This document shows positions 32,443 through 43,900 of a stretch of DNA of 64,000 nt, piece by piece. Both the position numbers and the translations under genes were made by a program. Every line of letters begins with the position of its first letter. Within the stretch, counting starts at the first letter, position 1. The stretch is taken from contig ML014118.1 of the NCBI GenBank assembly GCA_003615045.1, forward strand, positions 124,001-188,000. Direction: 5' to 3'. This stretch comes from Caulochytrium protostelioides (Eukaryota; Chytridiomycota; Caulochytriomycetes; Caulochytriales; Caulochytriaceae). Under the pieces are notes generated by a model. The model was not told the origin of the DNA. It saw only the letters and a program-made list of their open reading frames with translations, and searched no databases.

Positions 32443-32703
32443 ATGACGGTTGAAACGAATCCTGCTGCCGGTGCGGCCGCCGCCGACACTTCGCCTGCCA
32501 CGGCCACCGCGGGCGGTGCCGTGACGGCCCCCTCGCCCACCAAGAAAGCGCCGGCCTCGCCCACCAAGAAAGCCCCGGCCTCGCCCACTAAGCAAGCGCT
32601 TGCCTCGCCCACCAAGAAGCCCGACACCCATGCCCACACCGCGGCCTCCCCGCTCGCCAACAAGGGCAAGGGCAAGGCTGCCGCGGCAGCTGCTGACGCG
32701 CAG

Positions 32704-32745
<42 letters not shown>

Positions 32746-33183
32746 TTCGATGTTTCCACGGCCGCGGCGTCCCATGGCGACGTGACCGCCGACGCGAGCG
32801 ATGCCGACGACGCTGAAGATGCCGATGAAGATGACGCCGCGGCGAAGGTCGCCAAGCCGGCGGCGAAGAAGGTCGCCACGAAGGTCTCGGAGACCGCGGC
32901 GGCTGAGGACGACGACGACGACGAGGAAGATGATGAAGACGACGACGAAGACGACGACGACGACGACGACGACGATGCGGCGCTGTCGGGCGAAGACGAC
33001 GAGGACGATGTTGAAGACGAGCTGGCCTTCCTCATCCAGGACTCGAAGGAGAACGGCGGGTTCGCGCCGGGCCTGCGGTCGGGCCGTGCGAAGCGCGCGC
33101 TGCCGGCGGATGACGCGCCCGAAGCCGCTGCCGGCGCCGGCAGTTCGTCTGGGACACGCAGCAGCAAGCGCCATGCCAAGTAG
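32443..33183 (+). CDS. Acidic protein with SPTKKAPA repeats (chaperone-like composition)
   Basis: 246 aa from a clear ATG (MTVETNPAAGA). Residues about 30-60 carry four SPTK units (SPTKKAPA twice, then variants), which look like histone-H1-type or CDK-type S/T-P-x-K sites. Two very long Asp/Glu runs follow (about residues 88-100 and 154-178), separated by a Lys/Ala segment. The C-terminus is basic (RSGRAKRA, SSKRHAK). This layout, basic phosphorylatable N-terminus, acidic tracts and basic tail, is seen in nuclear and nucleolar histone chaperones, but no CHZ, NAP or nucleoplasmin domain is visible, so the role is composition-based inference. The gene is convergent with the membrane-protein gene, 165 bp away. 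Confidence 0.75.
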
Positions 33184-33348
33184 ACCCGTTCTCCGCGGTC
33201 GCGATCTCGCGACTGGGCGATGCGCTTTCGCGATTTCTTTCTTTGTTTTCTGTTTCAGTGTATTTCGGTTTTCTGTGGATCTCTACCTCATACGATGGTT
33301 GGCCTGGCGATGACGCGGTCTCGCGAATCGCCAGGAACCGGAAGTTCG

Positions 33349-34023
33349 TTAGGATTTGGTCGGCTTGCGGAGCCGCGGGGGGTTCATGGGTCCCGCGCCA
33401 GCGGGCGCATCGCGCGTGTTCGCAAAGAGTTCCTTCGCGCGGACGGGCCGCTGGCCGTTGATCGTCGGCAGATCGGCCTCGGTCAGCGGCTTGATGCCGC
33501 TGCCGGCGCCGGCAGACGCCGACGGCGGCATCGTACTCTTCGTGATGATCTGCATCTCGTCCTGCATCGTGAGGAACGCCGTCGTGGTCAGCAGCACGCT
33601 TTGCACGAGATGCCACGTGGCAATGGCGACGCAGAGGGCCAGCTCGGGCACGCCGGCGACTTTCTCGGACGACGCGGCGAGGCGCAGCTGCGCGGGCATC
33701 AGGGCCATGAAATGGACGCCGGCGGCGGCGAGCGCGGCGAGCGCGGCGGTGGCGGTGGCAGCGCGGCGCTCCCGCGTCCACTGGCCGGCAGTGCGCAGCA
33801 CGAGCAGCGAGTAGACGGTGATGAGCAGATACAGCTTCCAGTCGGGCGTGGCCGCGAGCGCACGCATCGTGGCGACGCCGCTGAACCGCTCGGCCGACGT
33901 CAGCTTCGAGCGGAGTTCGTTCGCTGGCGTCATCAGATACGGCCACCACATCGACTCGGGCGCCATCTCGGCCAGCTGGATGCCCATCAGCACCCCCGCT
34001 AGGTAGCCTTGCAGCGCGAACAT
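33349..34023 (-). CDS. Small multi-pass membrane protein, possibly Shr3-like
   Basis: 224 aa from the ATG at 34023 (MFALQGYLAGVLMG). Four hydrophobic segments can be seen: the N-terminus, about residues 63-77 (WKLYLLITVYSLLVL), about 88-110 (a long Ala/Leu run ending HFMALMPAQLRLA), and about 128-150 (VAIATWHLVQSVLL). The C-terminal about 70 residues are polar. Four helices in about 150 residues plus a polar tail is the plan of Shr3, the fungal ER packaging chaperone for amino-acid permeases, and the Leu-Arg after helix three is in a comparable place. The identity is weak and I would not assign it without a profile search. Confidence 0.6.
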   Translation of the reverse strand: MFALQGYLAGVLMGIQLAEMAPESMWWPYLMTPANELRSKLTSAERFSGVATMRALAATPDWKLYLLITVYSLLVLRTAGQWTRERRAATATAALAALAAAGVHFMALMPAQLRLAASSEKVAGVPELALCVAIATWHLVQSVLLTTTAFLTMQDEMQIITKSTMPPSASAGAGSGIKPLTEADLPTINGQRPVRAKELFANTRDAPAGAGPMNPPRLRKPTKS

Positions 34024-34712
34024 CGTGGCAATGACGATGGATCGAGGTGACGGATGGAAAGGAGTCGATGACGCACGAAAGCGGCGGTGCTGATGGCGTC
34101 AATGGCCCCACGCGCGGTCGGGTATCCAGATGTCGCGACGCGTCGGCTCGTGGCGGAAAGCGGACAGGATGATGATGAGTCCGATTGGTGAGAACGCGTG
34201 CACCTTTTTCGAGACTGCTTCTTATGCTCTGGCGATCCCTACGAATCCATGATCTTCTGCTGTGGCGGGATCTGGTGGTGTGTAGGCCGGCGACCCTGCG
34301 GCCCCAGCGACGCGTGCTGCCCGGCTCGCCTCGGCCGAACTTGATGCCCACGCCGCGCAGCAGCGTTTCTCTGAAACGGACGATGCCGGCATGGTCGACC
34401 ATGCCGGCGGCCACGCGTGGCTTGGCCCACGCTCTGATGTTCAGGGTTTTGCGTCCAGTGATATGCGATAATATGAGACTGACGATGCGCGGTCACCAGC
34501 AAAACTATGACCCTGTGGCGGCTTCATATGTGATATGTGCCAGCTAATCCTGCGTCGGCCTAGGTTCACGATCGCTCTCCGCATTTTTTATTTTATACTA
34601 TTTTGCGTGATCAGAGCATACCACCCCTTCATCGATGTGGGACATGCGACCCGGCAATCGACGTCTCTGCGAGAGTAGACCAGCGCATGAACCAAGGATG
34701 GTTCGACGAGGG
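34024..34712. other. Intergenic region between dynamitin and the membrane-protein gene
   Basis: 689 bases upstream of the membrane-protein gene (minus strand) and downstream of dynamitin. An AT-rich patch at 34,575-34,605, just past the dynamitin stop, may be its 3'-end signal. No gene is seen. Confidence 0.45.
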
Positions 34713-36437
34713 CTAGGAGGGATCGACATGTTGCCGCAGCTTCTCCAGTCGCTGCTCCAGCAAGGCCATATTTTCACGCGTGCGGCGATCGTTCTCAGCC
34801 ATCGACGAGCGCAAGGTCTCCAGCGTCGTCTGCAGCGCCGCGTCCGCCGCATCGCCCTCGGCCGCCACAGCCTGCAGCTGGCCCAAGCTCTCCGCAAACA
34901 CGCCGGCTTCGTTGTGCAACCGCTCCAAGCTGTGAAGCCGCGCCACCAGCGACGGCACGACGCCGGCCACGTGGTCGACTCGCTGGAGCAGCGTGTAGGC
35001 CTTGTCGATCTTGACGGCCGCCTCCGCGCTCATTAGCGTGTCCGTCGCCGTCGTCGCCGGCGGCGCCGTCGCGGGGGTGGAGGACGCCGCCGCAGACGTC
35101 GCCGCCCCAGCCTGCGGCTGCACGGGCGACGCCCCGAGGAGCTCCATCTCGCCGTAGACGCGGTCCTGCTGGTGGCGCTTGCGGCGGTCCGCCAGGCGTT
35201 CGAGCTCGGCCGCGGCCGCCTTAGCGCGCACCGTCACCTGCTCCAGCGCGCGCGGATTAGTCAGCAGCCCTAGCTCGGCCTCAATCTGGTCGAGCACGCC
35301 CACCAGCGACCCGCCGCGCTGGATCGTGTGGGTCAAATCGCGGGCGCGCAGCCGTGCGGCCGCCGCCGCCGCCGCATCGTCCTTGGCGCCCGCGCCGCCC
35401 GTGCCGACGCCGATGCAGCCGAGGCCGTCCTGCAGGAGATGCAGGCCGATGACTTGCTCGAGATGGTGGAGACGCGACTCGACCGCGATGAGCCGCGCCG
35501 CGTCCCAGCGGTCGATGCCGCCCCGAGCGAGGTGGACCTCGTATGTGACGCCCGACGCGCCGTCTCGCGCCGTCGCGACGGCCGTGGAGGACGACGAGGG
35601 CGGCGCCGACACCGTGGCGGCCGCCGTGGCCGTCGACGGCCGCGTGTCGGCGGCCAGCAGATCCGACATCTGCGCGATCAGCGACTGGCGCTGGTGCTGC
35701 GAGGACGCGAGGCTCTGCTGGACCTGGTTCAGCTGGCGGTCCTGCGCGGCTGAGACGAGCTGATTCAAGCGCTGCTGGAGAGCCGCGACCGCGTCGGCGG
35801 TGGCCGCGGCGGACGCGGCGGACGCCGGGTCGCCGGGCCCGACATCCGGGGCCAGCGGCTGTTTCTGCAGATCGTGCTCGAGCCGCTCGGTGGCGTCCAT
35901 CAGCGCGGCGAGCCGCACCAGCGGGTCATCATCGCGACCCGCGCCGCCCCTCCGCGCGCTCGCCAGCCCACTGCCGCCGCCGTGGTCGAGCGCCGTCTTC
36001 CACCCGCGGGCCTGTCCGATTCGCCCCGAAAAATCCTGCGCCGCGAGCCGCTGCTCGAACTGCTGCTGCGCCGTCGCGACGCCCGGCTGGCGGCGTGTCA
36101 CGACGCGGTCGCCGGCGTCCATTGCGTCCGTGTCGTCCGTGGCGTCCTCGGCATCGCCGCGCGCGCCGCCACGTGCGCCGGCCGGCGGCATTGTCGGGCT
36201 CTCGCTGGCAGCAGCAGCGGCGTCGTCAGCGCCGCCCGCGCCGCCCCGTCCGCTGCTGCCGCCGAACGGCGCATGGACCGGCTCGTCGACGGTCAAGAAG
36301 TGGCGCAGCGTGTTGGCCGCGGCCGCGCTCTGCAGCACGGCGGACGGGCCGGCGGCGCCGGCGGCGCCAAGGTCGTCGGACTCATAGACATCGGGGCCCG
36401 ACGTGTCGATGTCCGGCAGCGCGCGGCGTTGCGCCAT
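34713..36437 (-). CDS. DCTN2: Dynactin subunit 2 (p50 dynamitin)
   Basis: Dynamitin builds the shoulder of dynactin, the activator that links cytoplasmic dynein to cargo. The start is the ATG at 36437, because MAQRRALPDIDTSGPDVYES matches the conserved family N-terminus (LPGIARNEPDVYETSDL in vertebrates). QDFSGRIGQARGW near residue 135 matches DFSDRIGKTKR. VTYEVHLARGGID corresponds to the SLVTYELHSRP block, and the C-terminal coiled-coil segment RTRENMALLEQRLEKL matches the family end. At 574 aa it exceeds the 401-aa human protein because of Ala/Gly/Ser-rich inserts after the N-terminus and between coils. The frame is open upstream but without family sequence. With IFT81 it is the second microtubule-transport gene here. 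Confidence 0.92.
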   Translation of the reverse strand: MAQRRALPDIDTSGPDVYESDDLGAAGAAGPSAVLQSAAAANTLRHFLTVDEPVHAPFGGSSGRGGAGGADDAAAAASESPTMPPAGARGGARGDAEDATDDTDAMDAGDRVVTRRQPGVATAQQQFEQRLAAQDFSGRIGQARGWKTALDHGGGSGLASARRGGAGRDDDPLVRLAALMDATERLEHDLQKQPLAPDVGPGDPASAASAAATADAVAALQQRLNQLVSAAQDRQLNQVQQSLASSQHQRQSLIAQMSDLLAADTRPSTATAAATVSAPPSSSSTAVATARDGASGVTYEVHLARGGIDRWDAARLIAVESRLHHLEQVIGLHLLQDGLGCIGVGTGGAGAKDDAAAAAAARLRARDLTHTIQRGGSLVGVLDQIEAELGLLTNPRALEQVTVRAKAAAAELERLADRRKRHQQDRVYGEMELLGASPVQPQAGAATSAAASSTPATAPPATTATDTLMSAEAAVKIDKAYTLLQRVDHVAGVVPSLVARLHSLERLHNEAGVFAESLGQLQAVAAEGDAADAALQTTLETLRSSMAENDRRTRENMALLEQRLEKLRQHVDPS

Positions 36438-37412
36438 GGTCGTCGGCGGCGGGATCGGCCCGGGACACGCGATGGCGGTGGCGACGGCGAGATCGCGGAC
36501 GGACGGAACACGCCGAGAAAACACAAAGAACACGGGTCGCGCGCGAGCGATCGGCGGCACGATCGATACTCAAGCAGACGGCGACACGGCGCAGCCCATG
36601 GGATCGGATCGGACGCGCGGCAGTCTCCGTCGGTCGTGGTCAGCGGCGATGTGGGTGGTATGGGACAGCGATGCCGGGTCCTCGCGTGAGGCGCGTGAGG
36701 CGACGGCGACTGAACCCTCCCAGACCCGCGCCTGACGCCGTCGCTGAGACGGCGGTTGCGGCTGCTGCCGCCATGGACGCTGTCGGCGCGGTCGGCATCG
36801 CCTACGACGGCCACGTGCCGAGTCGGCCGCATGGCCACGCCTCCGCCTGGATGTGCGCTTGGCCAAGACCCTCGATGGGCGGGCAACGCGGGCGCTCCCG
36901 AGGGGTCCCTCGGGCCGCGGGGGTGGCTGAGCTGATGCGAGCTGGCGGGGCGGCCACGCGCCGCGAAGGATCATTGATCGAGATAAGATAGAACACAAAT
37001 CAACATACAAATCAGCACGAACACCTGGCCCTCCTTGCCGGCCCTGAGTGCTTCCAAAGGGACACCCCCAAGCGGCAGTCGACCGCTGATCGTGATTTCG
37101 GCAGTCCGCATTCGAATGATCGTTGGATGCACCTGCCGATGACGGGCCGATCACCTGTCTTTCCCCGGGTGGCTGCCCCGTGCCGCAGGCCTGACGAGCG
37201 AGGACAGGCCGCGTCGGATGTTTTCAACGCGGCATGGAGATCGCCGTTCACCAACTGGCTGATACGGGTGGAATCGCCATCAACATCCATCATGATCGGC
37301 GCGCCAAACCCAAGCGGCGGCCCGCAGCGTCCGTGTCATCGCTCGCGCGATCCCAGGTCGGAAGAGGGGAAGCCCCTTCCTTCACATGGCGATGCACCGA
37401 CGGCCGATGGGA
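36438..37412. other. Intergenic region upstream of dynamitin
   Basis: 975 bases between two minus-strand genes. It should contain the dynamitin promoter and the 3' end of the GNAT-related gene. No TATA box or repeat stands out. The stretch 36,960-37,020 is AT-rich. Confidence 0.45.
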
Positions 37413-39158
37413 TCAGAGGAGCTCGATCCAGCACTCGACGTCGTCGTCGCGGACGGCATGGAACCCGAGGGCGCGGAGGACGGCGACGCGCCACGAGTCG
37501 GCGGGCTCCTGCAGCACGGTGAGCTGCTGCGCCGGGCGGTCGGCCAGGACGAGCGCGAGCATGGCGCCGAGTAGGCGGCAGCGGCGGTCCTGGGCTGGCA
37601 AGGGACGCGGCGGGGCTGGGGGCCAGGGCGCCGAAGTCGACGCCGCCGCCGCAGGCAACGACGACCCGGGATCCCCATCGGCGGGCTCCCCATCGGGTTC
37701 AGCACCCGTTCCACGCTTCCACATATGGTCGTGCGCGCGGTCAGATGCCACGCCGTGGCCGTGGCCGTGGCCGACGACATCGTCGATAACGTCGTCATTT
37801 TGAAGGCCCAGCGGTGCCGAAGCATCGCCCGCGGCGTCCGTGGCAATCGGGCGGCCGTCGCTGGAGCGGCGACGGCGCCTCGCCGGGGGCAAGAGCCACG
37901 AGGGCGGCGGCGGCCGCCGCAATCGCCGGTCGCGTCGACCGTCCTCGGCCGGAGAAACGGCCGCGTCAATGCCCTCCGCTGCCGGCGGCGTGGCGATGTG
38001 GTTCTCGCTCAGGACGCGTGCGGTTAAAGGGGGCCGGGACAGCGGGCCCGAGCCGCGGTCGGCGTCCGCCAGCGTCCCTGACCGCCACACGTCGCCGGGC
38101 GCGCGAAGATCCATGGACGCCGCCGCCCGCGCATCGCCGTGCCCACTCCACGACGCATGCGCAGAGGCCGGCGCGGGCGACGACGACGTCCCGGGCCCCC
38201 TCGAGGCCGGCGCCGTCGACATCGGAGGCAAGCGCAGCGTCGCCTCGCCGGGCGTCAGCGATGTCCACGACGGATGACCGTATGTGCCGCCCCCGTGACC
38301 ATGGCTGCCGTGGTCATGGTCACAGCCATTCATCAACGGTGTGCGAAGCGAGGCAGGCCTGTGAGGGAGCGCTTGCGCCGATGCGGACGTAGCGGGTAGG
38401 TGCGAGCCACGACGTCCGTTCGCGATCCCGTTCGACCGCGGATGACCCTCGCCCGCCACATCAGCTGGTCCATCGACCACAGCCACAGGGGGGCCATAAT
38501 GAGCGACGTGATGAGCGCCGCCACGGGCATCAAGATGGGCACCACCAGGGACACCACCAGGGACACCATGGATACGATTCTGGCCACCATCAAGAACGTC
38601 ATTATAGGCGCATCGCGCCGCGTCAATGCCCGCCGACGCGAGCGCCATACCGGCCACATCCGCACCTGCACCGAGCAGAGACGACGATGGTGACGACGGC
38701 GCCGCCGACGGCTCGACCGAGAACGCGTCGCCGTGGTCAGACGGCAGGACGATATCAAACCAGCACAGCGTCATCTCCGTTAATGCGTGCTGCGCGGGGT
38801 CCAGCTGATCCGATGTCTGGACCAGGAGACGCAACCGACCCGTCGTCGAGACATAGTAGTGGAGGTGCCCGCGATGCGGCGCCGTTACGGCGGTGCGGCG
38901 CGCCCATGGGTATGCCGCCATCTGTTGCTGCAGGTCGCAGAACGCGACATCATCGAGCTGGCGCTCCTGGAACCCATCAAAGAGCGGCCAGTCCTCACGC
39001 GTAAGCGCATAGGGCGCCATCGCCAGCGGCGTTCGTCCGCGATCGCGCGGAAGCGAGACAGGCGCAGTGGGCGGCATCGGCATGGCTGCCGGCTGCCGGC
39101 TGCCGAGCGCCACCGGATCCTGAGGGAACCTCGACGCCAGTGAACCCCCCGGCGCGGG

Positions 39159-39190
<32 letters not shown>

Positions 39191-40547
39191 AAGGCACAGA
39201 TGCAGGCGCAGGCGCAGATGTCGATGCCATGGCCGATGCCGGTGCTGGGGCCTGGGCCGGGGCTCGGGCAGGGGCCGACGCTGGTGCCGGGGCCGGAGAG
39301 ACCGCGGGTCGCTGCGCCCCCGACGGCGGCGGCCGGCGCGTCGTCGTCGTCGCATCTGCCGCGGCGTCAGCGCCCCATGAAACCGCGGGCACCGACGCGA
39401 AGGCGCATGCGGGTGGCGACGTGGCGAGCACCGCCGCGGTGCCGGCGACGACGGCGATCGCGGCGCCGGCGTTCGCGTCCGTCTCCCCGCCGTCGTCACC
39501 GCCGCCGCCGCCGCCACCGCCGCCGTAACGTTCGCCTTCGACCGCGTCGCTCGCTGTGCCTGAGCCTGAGCTTGTGCCAGTGGCCGGGGAAACCAACGGT
39601 CGCTGGCGCGGGGCCGGACCGGCCCCTGGAACGCCGTCCACATGGGGGAGGGCTTGGGCGGCATCATCGCCCGCGGCGACGGCGTGCGTTGCATGCGGTG
39701 CGTGCGCAGACATGGGGGTGGAAGCGGTGAAGGCGGGCGGCGAAGGCGCCGCGGCCGCCGAGACTCCTTCCGAAGCCATCGCCAGGGCCGACGCCAGCCT
39801 GTGCCGCCACCACTTAGCCGAGAGACCGGTCAGACGGAGACTCACAAGGCGACGGCCTTCGCGAAAGCCGGCGCGGGCGGCAAGGCGGCGCGCGCTGTGC
39901 AGCGGGAGCGGAATTTCGCAGGTGACGTAGCGGACGCCCGCATCGTGGAACTGACGCATCAGCGCTTCCAAAAGGATAAGGCCGTAGCCCTGCCAGCGCC
40001 ACGTGGGGAGCAGCGCGAGCAGCGCGACCCATCCGTACATCGGCGCGACACGCCGTGGCGACGGTCGGGCCTGCATGGGCGCCTGCGTCGGCGCAAGCAT
40101 GGGCGCGTGCTTGGGCTTATACGCCGCTGGAGGGCGGGGCATCTCCATCAACACCGATGGCGCTGCCTGCTCGGCATTATCCATCGTGGACGAGTGGAGG
40201 GACGCGACATCGCTGCCCGGCGGGACGGCGTCCATGAAGTGGTGGAGCGCGATGAGGCCGAGACCGTTGAAGAGCCCCTCCCAGTCGTGGGACACAATGC
40301 TGCGTGACATGTCAATGAACTGCGACGCGATCCACGTCTGCAGCCGCGATGCCGCCATGAGCGGCAACGGCCGCGGCTGCGTGGCGGATGCCGTTGGCTC
40401 GGTCATCGGGTCGGCGAAGTCGGGGGTCGACAGCTGGCGGATGAGGTCGGCGATCACTTCGTCAGGATAGACGCTGGCAGATGTGAGGGCCAAACCATGC
40501 TCGCATTCCAGATCGGCCATGGGCCGCGACGGATGATACGGGGCCAT
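37413..40547 (-). CDS. GNAT-related acetyltransferase-like protein (1,044 codons, internal frame conflict)
   Basis: The ATG at 40547 opens MAPYHPSRPMADLECEHG. Residues about 170-240 look like a GNAT acetyl-CoA site: a beta strand WVALLALLP, the P-loop-like RWQGYG near residue 186, a helix, and then SARRLAARAGFREG. A second conserved-looking block lies at about 510-605 (TREDWPLFDGFQERQLDD, and MTLCWFDIVLP). The last about 60 residues (SWRVAVLRALGFHA...) again look like the end of a GNAT fold, so two GNAT halves or domains may be present. Between 38,605 and about 38,450 this frame loses its codon bias while another minus-strand frame gains it and encodes membrane helices (see the separate entry). 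Either an intron or frame error lies there, or genes overlap. The substrate is unknown. Confidence 0.6.
38333..38602 (-). CDS. Coding-like membrane segment in a different frame inside the GNAT-related gene
   Basis: From an ATG at 38602 (MTFLMVARIVSMVSLV) this frame encodes a strongly hydrophobic stretch, one or two transmembrane helices (VSLVVPILMPVAALITSL, then APLWLWSMDQLMW), and a basic tail, 89 aa in all. Over about 42 codons nearly every third base is G or C, whereas the overlapping 1,044-codon frame has only about half. That is the signature of real coding in this window. It could be an exon of the GNAT-related gene reached by splicing, the product of a sequencing indel, or a separate small membrane protein. 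Confidence 0.5.
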   Translation of the reverse strand: MTFLMVARIVSMVSLVVSLVVPILMPVAALITSLIMAPLWLWSMDQLMWRARVIRGRTGSRTDVVARTYPLRPHRRKRSLTGLPRFAHR

Positions 40548-40693
40548 TCTCGCGGCTCCGGAGGCAATTCGAGATCCGGCGTCCGCGGGAAGAAGGCCTC
40601 GCGAACGCGGATGGGAGGCAGAACTTCCGCATCCGCGACTCTCTTGCCGAGGGAGGAGAGGAAACAGATGCTCGCGATTGCAATCGAGCCGAG

Positions 40694-40699
40694 TTTATA
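40694..40699 (-). promoter_or_regulatory. Candidate TATA box of the GNAT-related gene
   Basis: TATAAA on the minus strand about 147 bp upstream of the ATG at 40547, in otherwise GC-rich DNA. Distance and orientation suit a fungal core promoter. Confidence 0.35.
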
Positions 40700-41502
40700 A
40701 GTCAATTGCGTCGTCAACCGTCACAAGGGACCCGGTGAGGATGAGCTAAGGGTATGAACCGTGGGAAACACCGTGAAGCCTCTCCCAAGAATCGCAGATG
40801 TCGCAGATCCGGGCCCGGCCGTTAAGACCCGTCGATCCAGATCCAGATTCCGGATGAGGGTTGAGAGCGAGGAGAGAGAGTGAGAGGAGGCGACCCGGGA
40901 TGTGCACACGGTGTGTACCTCCCGTGGAACGGACAGAGCCACCCAGAGAGTCGATTGGTTGATCGACGATGAGCAAAAGTTCGCTCGTCTCCCCCTCGAT
41001 TTCGGGTCGTCCCAGCGATAGAGCAGCGTTTAAAATGGCGACCGCGACGAATCATCCACATGGAATCGCCGTGGTCGAGTAGGGAGGTGAGGCGGCTCCG
41101 AGGGTAGCGAGATGCCGTTCAGCAAGCGATGGAGATGTGGTCACGTGGCTTTCAGGACCGGGCATGCAGCGGGGGCCATGCGTCGGCAACGGCGGCAACG
41201 GCGAAAGCAGGGCAGGTCGGGTCCATGCCACGTTCCGAAGCCATTGAAGCTAAAAAGCGGCGCTTCCCTATCGATCTTTCGCTCGAGAGCGTCAGGTTGC
41301 CCTATCGAATGCCGCACCGAGAGTCGATGAATCGGCAGTGATAATGACAAACCCCTCTGACTGGGAATGAGAAGGACATGGGAGGGACGAGAATGCCCAG
41401 AAGTATCAGAAGTGGAAAGAGCGAGGAAAGCAAAGAGGTCCGATCGTGCTTCAAGAAGAATCCAGAAGAAAGCGGGGAAGGCGACAGATAGGACGGAGAT
41501 GA

Positions 41503-41506
<4 letters not shown>

Positions 41507-41573
<67 letters not shown>
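41507..41573. repeat. (GA)n dinucleotide microsatellite, 67 bp
   Basis: Uninterrupted GA repeats, the longest simple repeat in the window, in a gene-poor interval. Confidence 0.95.
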
Positions 41574-41575
<2 letters not shown>

Positions 41576-43614
41576 GGACAACGTGTGAAGGCGTGAGAGC
41601 GCCAAGGCGCTAGACATTCCCCCGCTGCCGATCCGCCGCAGTGAGAAGGAGATGGGTGGTGTTGATGCTACGCCGTGTTTCGTGTGATCGAGCGATGGCG
41701 CCGTGCCGTCCGTCCGTCCGTCGTTCGCCATGGAAGGGTCGCGGAGGCACGTCCTTCTGTTTGGCGCGGGGATCGGACACTTTTCGGAAGGATCCGCGGT
41801 CCGCCGCCATCGCCGCCGCCATCGCCGTCGTGCGACCCTCTCGGCCACGGCGTGTCACGCCGTGCGCGACGGATGTCCTACCCCCTCGCAGCCGCCGACC
41901 ACGTTGTGTTTCAGCTCCGAGCGGTATCCTCGCGGACCGCCGCACTCCCCGAAGATCTCACGGCGAGCCGGTCGGGCCTCCTTGCCGGGGGCGCAGCACA
42001 TGACACACCGTCCAAGCCACCGCCTCGCGCCGTGGAACCACCACGCGTGGCGCTCCGAGAGCCGGTGTCGGACGTGGGCGTCGCCCTTGGGCCACATGGG
42101 CCGACACCGCACCCCTGCTTGGTGCGGCCGCGGCGTAGCGGCGCACCAGTGACGGGTACGTAGCCGGCGCCGGCGGCGGCGGGGGCTTCGGCTTTGGCTG
42201 AATATCCCGGGTGACGATGGTGGTATCGGCCGGGGCGGCGGCGAAAGCGGTGGCTTGAGATCGATTTCTCATGACAAGTGCTGCGCAGCCGCAGTCCTTA
42301 CCATCGAGGGCGCGACGGCGTCATGCAGAAGGCAATCAGCGATCGGCGCTAGAGGCATCATCTCGACTTCTGATCGGAATGGCTTTGACAAAAACCGAGT
42401 TTTTCACGATCACCTGGCATAGCATGTGTCAATGTCGTGCTGCCCGCTCATCTGGCCCGCAGCCGGAGTTCCAAGCGACGTTGAAGCTCGAAAGCAAAAC
42501 GCCCATCAGCTAGCGCCAAGCATCGGCCGACGGCGAGGCGAGGCCCCGAACAATGCGCATCTCTCCGCTGATTCATCGTCAGGCGACGCATGCGCCATAT
42601 GATTCATGCAGCGTATACTTGAACGGACGCGCTCAGCAACAACCTTCTTTGTTGATCGCGAAACCATAGGACAGTGTACCGCCACCGTAGGCGGCATCCG
42701 TCATCGATAACAGGGTCCTTCATCGGCTTCCAGGTTCGACGATATCTCCTGCTTCCCATGATGGAATGGATAGGACGAGACGCGCGGTGATGGGAATGAG
42801 ACGCCGCCACGCGGCAGCATGCAGATCTTGCTGGTCGGATCTAGCCCGTCAGGAGGCATCGCAGCACGCAGTAGGCCACTGCAACTGCGAGCCCGGGAGG
42901 CGTGGGCCGCGGATGCGTCGACCGATGCGTCGGCGGATCCGATCTCGTGCGGAGCTGCGGCAGCATTGTGGCGCAGATGCCCCAGTCAATCAGAGCAAAC
43001 AGGGGCAGAAGGCGCGAGGCCGTCTTGTTCCGCCCACTCATCCCCGTGGCTTTGAACAGCGGAGGCTGATTCCGCGTCCTTCTCGGGTTGGCATGACTCC
43101 GATGCAGGTTCCATGGGAAAGAGACGCGTGAGGTCGACGCAGGAGCTTCCCCACATCGTCTCCAATCACTTCGCCAGGGAAGTCCCCTTTTGCATTCAGT
43201 CTGCACTTGGCCGCATCTGGTGCACGCGAGTCAATGTTGAAGCCCGCGTGGCGACGGGGGCCGCCGTCAAGCCTCCGCAGAGCGTGCATCGCCGCTTCGT
43301 GGTGCAGCGATGGGCAAGGCATGAACCGACGGGCGACCCGTGACCGACACCGAGAGCTGCTGAGATCTTTCCTGATCTTTCATACTCAATAGATAAATTG
43401 GTGGTTCACCCTACGGTGAGCCAATCCAGCACGGGGCAGAAAAATTCAACCCCAGTCCAAGACAGCCCGCTTTTAGATCGGTTGTTTTTCTTGGTCAGTC
43501 TTACCGACCGATCCCGCAACCTGCCCTGCGACGCGATGCGACACAGCGCAGCGCAGCCGGCCTGACGGAGCGAGTCCACGTTGGAAGTCCAGGGCAGCGT
43601 TAAGGCCGCGGTTC

Positions 43615-43900
43615 ACCAACGTGTTGCGACAAACTTGGTGGAGCCGTAGGCGATCACCTTCGGCTTGTCCTCCATGACCGGCCTCGTTGACGACGCGGTA
43701 CGATGTAAATGTCCGGCTACACCGCGAGGAAGGCCTAGTGCGCTGCGAGCGCCATGCCCTGGGAGTTGACCTCCGACAGCTGCTGCTGCTGCATGGTGCT
43801 GCGAAGTCCCTGACTGCTTTTAAGCTGCTCTGGTCAGCTTTCAGCTGCCCCCTGGCCGTCGAACCGCTCCACAGTCATTCTCTGGCGATGCAGAAACCAT
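43615..43900 (-). pseudogene. Coding-like fragments, possible decayed or spliced host gene
   Basis: On the minus strand two short runs have the codon bias of real genes here. One, at about 43,730-43,830, reads KSSQGLRSTMQQQQLSEVNS and ends in a stop a few residues later. The other, at about 43,616-43,675, reads MEDKPKVIAYGSTKFVATRW and also ends in a stop. They are in different frames, and the first is closed by a stop a few codons upstream. They may be terminal exons of alternative transcripts, pieces of a multi-exon gene, or a relic. I cannot name the parent protein. Confidence 0.25.
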
